This document shows, one piece after another, positions 1-4,405 of a DNA stretch of 11,066 bases (the stretch's first letter is position 1; each line of letters starts with the position of its first letter). The translations under genes were made by a program, and so were the position numbers. The notes under the pieces are model-generated. The model was not told the DNA's origin. It saw nothing but the letters and a program-made list of their open reading frames with translations, and made no database searches. Source of the DNA: an uncultured Oscillospiraceae bacterium (GTDB lineage Bacteria > Bacillota > Clostridia > Oscillospirales > Acutalibacteraceae); contig CABVAD010000015.1 in NCBI GenBank assembly GCA_902496265.1, forward strand, positions 1 to 11,066, given 5' to 3'.

Positions 1-1
1 T

Positions 2-742
2 TTAGCCGCTTTGGCTATCGCTCTTATCTGCTGCGGCTGCGGCAGTAAGTCTATGACGGCTAAGGAAGGCAAGCTTATTATGGCGACCAACGCCGAGTTC
101 CCGCCCTATGAGTACAAGGAGGGCGACAAAATCGTAGGTATCGACGCCGAGGTAGCACAGCTTATCGCCGAAAAATTAAACCTCGAGCTTGAAATTGCAG
201 ACGTTGATTTCGACTCCATTATCCCTGGCGTTCAGTCAGGCAAGTACGATATGGGTATGGCGGGTATGACCGTTACCGACGAGAGAAAGGAAAAGGTTAA
301 CTTCTCCGATTCCTACGCCACAGGCGTTCAGGTTGTAATCGTTAAGGAAGACAGCGATATTAAATCCATCGACGATTTGAACGGCAAGAAAATCGGCGCT
401 CAGCAGGGTACAACGGGTTATATTTACGCTTCCGATAAGCCTGAGAACGGCGGCTACGGCGAAGAAAATGTAACCGGTTATCAGAACGGAGCGCTTGCGG
501 TTGAGGCCTTAAAGGGCGGCAAGGTTGACTGCGTTATTATCGATAACGAGCCTGCAAAGGCGTATGTCGCCGCAAACGAGGGTCTTAAGATTCTTGATAC
601 CGAATATGTAACCGAGGATTACGCAATCTGCTTTGCAAAGGAAAACACCAAGCTTCAGGAAAAGGTAAACAACGCCCTTAAGGAGCTTATCGAGGACGGT
701 TCGGTTAAAAAGGTTGTTGACACATACATCAAGGCTGACTAA
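2..742 (+). CDS. Amino acid ABC transporter substrate-binding lipoprotein (family 3, partial at 5' end)
   Basis: Extracellular receptor that captures a polar amino acid and delivers it to the permease encoded next. The reading frame is open from base 2, so the true start lies upstream of the window. The visible part opens with the hydrophobic end of a signal peptide followed by CCGCGS; the cysteine at 38-40 is the likeliest lipid-anchored residue, since GC then G/S is the usual context, leaving a mature protein of about 234 residues, normal for the family. SBP_bac_3 hallmarks are present: ATNAEFPPYEY at the start of the first lobe, TVTDERKEKVNFSDSY with the carboxylate-binding Arg at 284-286, AQQGTTG, and VIIDNEP with the amino-group-binding Asp at 542-544. 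The ligand cannot be fixed from sequence; glutamine, arginine, histidine or cystine are all possible. A strong terminator follows the stop codon. Confidence 0.95.
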   Translation, partial: LAALAIALICCGCGSKSMTAKEGKLIMATNAEFPPYEYKEGDKIVGIDAEVAQLIAEKLNLELEIADVDFDSIIPGVQSGKYDMGMAGMTVTDERKEKVNFSDSYATGVQVVIVKEDSDIKSIDDLNGKKIGAQQGTTGYIYASDKPENGGYGEENVTGYQNGALAVEALKGGKVDCVIIDNEPAKAYVAANEGLKILDTEYVTEDYAICFAKENTKLQEKVNNALKELIEDGSVKKVVDTYIKAD

Positions 743-753
743 TTAAAATAATT

Positions 754-783
754 AGGGGCGGTTTTTCAACCGCCCTGTTTTTT
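754..783 (+). terminator. Intrinsic terminator between binding-protein and permease genes
   Basis: An eight-base-pair GC-rich stem, GGGCGGTT (756-763) with AACCGCCC (768-775), closes a four-base TTTC loop and is followed by TGTTTTTT. It starts 13 bases after the stop codon of the binding-protein gene and ends just before the ribosome binding site of the permease. It has the form of a factor-independent terminator. Because no promoter is obvious in the few bases that follow, it probably acts as a partial terminator that lowers expression of the downstream permease and ATPase. Confidence 0.85.
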
Positions 784-792
784 GGTATAAGA

Positions 793-798
793 AAGGAG
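793..798 (+). promoter_or_regulatory. Ribosome binding site fixing the TTG start of the permease
   Basis: AAGGAG lies eight bases before TTG at 807. The ATG at 802-804 is in another frame and meets a stop after five codons, so the TTG is the only workable start. Confidence 0.8.
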
Positions 799-806
799 TT
801 AATGCA

Positions 807-1562
807 TTGGCAAGCATAATTAACGCTGTTTCGGGCTGGTTCAGTTCCCTCGCGGACGAGTTCAGGTTCGTTTTTATTGAGGGAAACCGCTACGAGCAGC
901 TGATAACGGGCTTTGTAAACACCCTTAAGATTACCTTCGGCGCGTTGCTTATCGGTATCGCGATAGGTATAATTGTCGCCGCCGTGCGCTCTACATACGA
1001 TAAAAACCGCGACAAAATGCGCCAGCACAAAAGCATAGGATATTTTATACTGGCGTTTTTAAATGCTGTTTGCAAAATTTATTTAACGGTTATCAGAGGA
1101 ACGCCTGTTGTCGTTCAGCTTATGATTTCATATTTCCTGATTTTTGTCTCGGTAAGGGACGGCGTGCCGATAGGCATTTTTGCATTCGGTATTAATTCGG
1201 GCGCATATGTTGCGGAAATCTTCCGCGGCGGAATTATGGCTGTGGATAACGGACAGTTTGAAGCGGGGCGCAGTCTTGGACTTAACTACATTCAGACTAT
1301 GATACATATTGTTATTCCGCAGATGTTCAAAACCGTCCTCCCTACCCTCTGCAATGAGTTTATCGCCCTTTTAAAGGAAACCTCTGTAGCGGGCTATGTC
1401 GGAGTTGTAGACCTTACCAAGGCGGGCAATTCGATTGCGGGGCGCACCTATTCCTATTTTCTGCCCCTTATCACCGTGGCGGCTATTTATCTTGTAATAG
1501 TTATGATTTTAACCTGGCTTGTAGGAAAGCTTGAAAGGAGGCTGCGTACCAGTGACCACTAA
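807..1562 (+). CDS. Polar amino acid ABC transporter permease (HisM/GlnP type)
   Basis: Membrane subunit of the importer, 251 residues, normal for this family. Hydrophobic stretches fit about five membrane spans. The family's N-terminal pattern TGFVNTLKITFGALLIG is present at about residues 34-50, and VIRGTPVVVQL is at about 94-104. The cytoplasmic EAA loop that docks to the ATPase is clear: EAGRSLGLNYIQ followed by IVIPQ. A charged insertion (STYDKNRDKMRQHKS) after the first span is common in Clostridia homologues. It is a single permease polypeptide, so the working transporter is presumably a permease homodimer with an ATPase dimer. Translation starts at TTG, and its last 11 bases overlap the ATPase gene. 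Confidence 0.95.
   Translation: MASIINAVSGWFSSLADEFRFVFIEGNRYEQLITGFVNTLKITFGALLIGIAIGIIVAAVRSTYDKNRDKMRQHKSIGYFILAFLNAVCKIYLTVIRGTPVVVQLMISYFLIFVSVRDGVPIGIFAFGINSGAYVAEIFRGGIMAVDNGQFEAGRSLGLNYIQTMIHIVIPQMFKTVLPTLCNEFIALLKETSVAGYVGVVDLTKAGNSIAGRTYSYFLPLITVAAIYLVIVMILTWLVGKLERRLRTSDH
1534..1541 (+). promoter_or_regulatory. Ribosome binding site fixing the GTG start of the ATPase
   Basis: AAAGGAGG sits ten bases before GTG at 1552-1554 and lies inside the end of the permease gene. An upstream in-frame TTG at 1531 would overlap this site and add seven residues (MKGGCVP) not typical of the family, so GTG is preferred. Confidence 0.8.
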
Positions 1563-2292
1563 CGAGGTGCTTATCAAAACCGAAAATTTGCAAAAATCCT
1601 TCGGCAAAATCGAGGTTTTAAAGGGCATTGATACCGAGATTAAAAAGGGCGAGGTTGTGGTTATAATAGGTCCTTCGGGCTCGGGAAAATCCACCTTTTT
1701 GCGTACCCTCAATCTCCTTGAAGAGCCGACAGGCGGGCATATTTACTTTGAGGGAACGGACATTACCGACCCCAAGGTAAACATAAATATACACCGCCAA
1801 AAGATGGGAATGGTTTTCCAGCAGTTCAACCTTTTCCCCAATATGACGGTGCTTAAGAATATGACAATCGCGCCCGTAAAGCTTAAAAAAGCCACTAAGG
1901 CGGAAGCAGAGGAACGTGCTCTCTCCCTGCTTGAACGCGTCGGGCTTAAGGACAGGGCTAACGCATACCCCTCCCAGCTTTCGGGCGGACAAAAACAACG
2001 CGTCGCAATAGTCCGCGCGCTTTGTATGCAGCCTGATGTTATGCTGTTTGACGAGCCTACCTCCGCCCTCGACCCCGAAATGGTAGGCGAGGTGCTGGAC
2101 GTTATGAAGGCGCTTGCCAACGACGGTATGACAATGGCGGTTGTAACCCACGAAATGGGCTTTGCAAGGGAGGTTGCCGACCGCGTGCTGTTTATCGACC
2201 AGGGAATAATTATGGAGCAGGGTACTCCCGAAGAGGTATTCGGCAATCCGCAAAGTCCGAGACTTAAGGATTTTTTAAGTAAGGTTATCTAA
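1552..2292 (+). CDS. glnQ: Polar amino acid ABC transporter ATP-binding protein (GlnQ/HisP type)
   Basis: Cytoplasmic ATPase that powers the importer, 246 residues from the GTG start. All nucleotide-binding elements are intact: Walker A GPSGSGKST (40-48), Q-loop FQQFNLF (89-95), signature LSGGQKQR (143-150), Walker B VMLFDEP with D-loop SALD (163-174), and H-loop His200 in VVTHEMGFA. QQFNLFPNMTVLKN and the ending around EQGTPEEVF are typical of the polar amino acid subfamily. The gene overlaps the permease by 11 bases, implying coupled translation and equal production of the two. The symbol denotes subfamily only; the transported amino acid is unknown. A terminator follows directly. Confidence 0.95.
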   Translation: MTTNEVLIKTENLQKSFGKIEVLKGIDTEIKKGEVVVIIGPSGSGKSTFLRTLNLLEEPTGGHIYFEGTDITDPKVNINIHRQKMGMVFQQFNLFPNMTVLKNMTIAPVKLKKATKAEAEERALSLLERVGLKDRANAYPSQLSGGQKQRVAIVRALCMQPDVMLFDEPTSALDPEMVGEVLDVMKALANDGMTMAVVTHEMGFAREVADRVLFIDQGIIMEQGTPEEVFGNPQSPRLKDFLSKVI

Positions 2293-2296
2293 AGCT

Positions 2297-2326
2297 AAAA
2301 GGCTGTCGCAACGGACAGCCTTTTTT
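2297..2326. terminator. Bidirectional intrinsic terminator between convergent operons
   Basis: AAAAGGCTGTC (2297-2307) pairs with GACAGCCTTTT (2314-2324) around a six-base loop. On the + strand the stem runs into TTTTTT, ending the amino acid importer operon five bases after its stop codon. On the - strand the same stem is followed by TTTT, and the membrane-protein gene's stop codon at 2326-2328 abuts it, so the hairpin can end transcripts from both sides. Confidence 0.85.
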
Positions 2327-2856
2327 CATATTTTAAGCAGTTTTTGAAGCTTCGGGTGAATTCGGTACATATATGTACCCGAAAGTCTTGAAACCGTAAT
2401 ATCATAGAGAACAAAAACCGCGTTTGCAAGTCCCAAAAATATATACGCGCCGTATTTTCCGAGTGTGCCGAAATCTTCAATCGAAACGCCGAAAATTCCC
2501 GCAAATACCGCATAAATCATAATCGCGGCGGCGTTAAATACCGCAAGCTTTAAAACCCATTCAATTACAGGCTTGTTTATTCTTTCTATCAATGACTTTA
2601 CTATCGGATAATACCCGAAAAGGCAGATATACATAAGCTTGCTTTCGGGCTCGGCGAAAATAAATATAAGCACCGAGGCGGCTATATACGCTACAAACGC
2701 CCATTTTACATTTATCTCGATAACCAGCATCATTGTAAGAAGTCCCGTTATCGCGGGAACGGCATAGGTGAAATAAGGAAAATAGGACAGCAGCATAAAA
2801 ACCACCGACAGCGCAACCGTTATTCCGCATAATGTGATTTTAACATTTTGTTTCAA
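2326..2856 (-). CDS. Small multi-pass membrane protein, ECF transporter S-component-like
   Basis: 176 residues, very hydrophobic, with five to six predicted spans: about residues 7-26, 30-48, 52-67, 72-90, 100-122 and 133-153. The layout, small size and the first-span pattern ITVALSVVFMLLS followed by AVPAITGLL resemble substrate-binding S components of ECF vitamin/cofactor transporters, but no ligand-specific family is recognisable and no EcfA/EcfT genes are nearby. FGYYPIVKSLIER (80-92) is a distinctive loop. The chosen TTG start at 2854-2856 has AAAGGGA nine bases upstream; a GTG at 2878-2880 would swallow that site. It follows the J-domain gene by 29 bases and is the last gene of the unit. 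Function unknown; the S-component link is inference from shape and composition. Confidence 0.7.
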   Translation of the reverse strand: MKQNVKITLCGITVALSVVFMLLSYFPYFTYAVPAITGLLTMMLVIEINVKWAFVAYIAASVLIFIFAEPESKLMYICLFGYYPIVKSLIERINKPVIEWVLKLAVFNAAAIMIYAVFAGIFGVSIEDFGTLGKYGAYIFLGLANAVFVLYDITVSRLSGTYMYRIHPKLQKLLKI

Positions 2857-2865
2857 ATTACCGCT

Positions 2866-2872
2866 TCCCTTT
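2866..2872 (-). promoter_or_regulatory. Ribosome binding site deciding the TTG start of the membrane protein
   Basis: Read on the - strand, AAAGGGA lies nine bases before TTG at 2856-2854. This spacing favours the TTG over the upstream in-frame GTG at 2880, which would put the site inside the coding region. Confidence 0.6.
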
Positions 2873-2885
2873 CTAAACACTCAAA

Positions 2886-3497
2886 TTAACAGCAGGGAAT
2901 TAAATCTCCGCCCATACATTCACAGCAACAGTCCGCGCAGATAAGGCTTGAACAAATATCACAGCCGTCGCAGCCGCCTGTGCCCCCGCCGTAGGTGCGG
3001 TAGGGGTTGTGCTGTCTTCCCTGCTGGCGCTGGGCGTTGTTTACCGCGTTGCGGTATTCCATATTTGAGGGGTCCATTCTCGAAGCGGTGGCAAAGCTTG
3101 TAAACGCCTGATCGAACCAACCGCGGCGGTAAAGCACGGTGCCGTTAAGGAAGTACCATTCTGCGTCGCGGGACTGGGGCGGAACGCCGTCCAGCACCTC
3201 CTGTGCCTGTTCAAGTCTGCCCTGATTTATAAGACTTCTGACCTCGGGAAAGGACGAGGAGGCGTTAGCGTCAAAGCCTCCGCCCGCGTTGCTGTTATGT
3301 TTGCCCGAACGCCTAGAGTTCATAATTTGGTCGTACGCCTCGTTAATCTCCTTCATCTTTTCGCCCGCAAGGTCGGAAAGCGGGTTATCGGTGTAATTAT
3401 CGGGGTGATACTTGCGCGCGAGCTCCCTGTAAGCGTTTTTGATTTCGTCGTCGCTCGCGTTCCTTGAAACGCCCAATACCGCGTACGGATCTTTCAT
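2886..3497 (-). CDS. J-domain protein with TPR-like middle and cysteine-rich C-terminal tail
   Basis: 203 residues in three parts. Residues 3-60 form a canonical J domain (DPYAVLGV, then HPD at 31-33, the tripeptide that stimulates Hsp70 ATPase, then NEAYDQIMN). After a Gly/Ser/Asn linker (62-81), residues 84-153 look like one to two TPR repeats (INQGRLEQAQEVL; LNGTVLYRRGWFDQAFTSF then DPSN). The tail, 176-203, holds ten cysteines, including CCC at 190-192 and a terminal CC. It lacks the DnaJ G/F region, the canonical CxxCxGxG zinc repeats and the C-terminal peptide-binding domains, so it is not DnaJ itself. ATG start with AAAGGAG eight bases upstream (3506-3512); it overlaps the DUF5685 stop codon as ATGA, so translation is coupled. 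Role unknown; an adaptor directing DnaK to a specific client is a reasonable inference, and the tail may bind metal or carry lipid. Confidence 0.88.
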   Translation of the reverse strand: MKDPYAVLGVSRNASDDEIKNAYRELARKYHPDNYTDNPLSDLAGEKMKEINEAYDQIMNSRRSGKHNSNAGGGFDANASSSFPEVRSLINQGRLEQAQEVLDGVPPQSRDAEWYFLNGTVLYRRGWFDQAFTSFATASRMDPSNMEYRNAVNNAQRQQGRQHNPYRTYGGGTGGCDGCDICSSLICADCCCECMGGDLIPCC

Positions 3498-4336
3498 ATC
3501 TTTAACTCCTTTTTGAATGTATCCTCAAGTCCCAAATAAATTATGTTGCTGAGAATCGTCCTGTATTTTTTTATATCAAGCAGTTCAAATGCCCTGCCCG
3601 CCTCGTTGACGCAGAAATAAAGCTGTGGCATTGCCCTGTCTTTTGCGTATTTTTGCGTGTCCCCCTCAAGCGACGCCTTTAAACAGTTATATGAACCGCT
3701 TTTAACATCGTCGGGCAGGTCGCACGCCGCGTCCAAAATGTAGATATACCGCCCGAGACAGTAGCCCAAACGGTCGAGCACCCGTTTTTGTGTTAAGTCC
3801 TCACTGCAAAGCTGTAAAAGCGAGGAAAGTGCTTTGGCGGTAGGGTCGGCGGCTCTGTCAAGCTCGGTACAGTTGCCGTCTTCAAGGGCTGACTGTTCCG
3901 AAATATAATCGTATATAATCTCCTCAACTTGCGGATAAAGCCGCGCCGCCTTTTTATGGGCGTGGGAGAAAAGCGGTTTTAAGGCGATAAAGCCTAATTT
4001 TTTTATGCCCTTTTCGTCCTTTATATTGTCAAGCAGCTTGTAATAAACCATTATCATAGCCGCTGCGGCGGGCATTTTGATTTTATCGTCGCTCTTGCAG
4101 TAGTTGCATTTTTTCAGCGGATTGCAAGTGCATCTCTTACGCTCGACCGCATCGCATCCGTCCGACAGAGACATATTAAGAAGTGCTAAAAAGGTGAAGT
4201 CATAGCTTAAGGTAAAGCGGGTCCAGATGCCGTAATTCTTCCCGAGAGTTCGGCAAAGGGTACAGTAGACCGCCTTATAGGTATCGTACTCCTTGACCTT
4301 AAGCTCGGGCTTTGCGATTCTGATATATCCGAACAC
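3494..4336 (-). CDS. DUF5685 family protein with cysteine clusters and isoprenoid-synthase-like Asp motifs
   Basis: 280 residues, mostly helical in character, with no signal peptide. The opening MFGYIRIAKPELKVKEYDTY and the later LSYDFTFLALL are features I associate with DUF5685, a family without assigned function. Two cysteine groups are visible: CTLC at 25-28, and C61, C69, C71, C77, C80 (CTCNPLKKCNYC at its core), suitable for zinc or an Fe-S cluster. Two acidic motifs, LLDNIKDE (D103, D107) and LDAACDLPDD then GSY (D202, D206, D210), resemble the paired Asp motifs of squalene/phytoene-type synthases. GTG start, with AAGGGGTGA (4346-4354) nine bases upstream. The last four bases overlap the J-domain gene. 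The family call is from memory of its pattern; any enzymatic role is inference. Confidence 0.82.
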   Translation of the reverse strand: MFGYIRIAKPELKVKEYDTYKAVYCTLCRTLGKNYGIWTRFTLSYDFTFLALLNMSLSDGCDAVERKRCTCNPLKKCNYCKSDDKIKMPAAAAMIMVYYKLLDNIKDEKGIKKLGFIALKPLFSHAHKKAARLYPQVEEIIYDYISEQSALEDGNCTELDRAADPTAKALSSLLQLCSEDLTQKRVLDRLGYCLGRYIYILDAACDLPDDVKSGSYNCLKASLEGDTQKYAKDRAMPQLYFCVNEAGRAFELLDIKKYRTILSNIIYLGLEDTFKKELKI

Positions 4337-4405
4337 CTCTAAGACTCACCCCTTACACTATATTTTAATCGTCACACTTGCTCTATTGGTGAATAATGTG
4401 TAAAT

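Noticed and set aside
802..804. ATG as the permease start
   Set aside because: It is out of frame with the permease and reaches a stop after five codons.
1618..2253. Minus-strand open frames of 211 and 167 codons opposite the importer ATPase
   Set aside because: The + strand encodes a full, intact GlnQ-type ATPase; the antisense frames have no family features.
4357..4367. TATAGT and TAAAAT as -10 boxes for the DUF5685 gene
   Set aside because: No matching -35 at 16-18 bases, and the implied transcript start would fall at or in the ribosome binding site.
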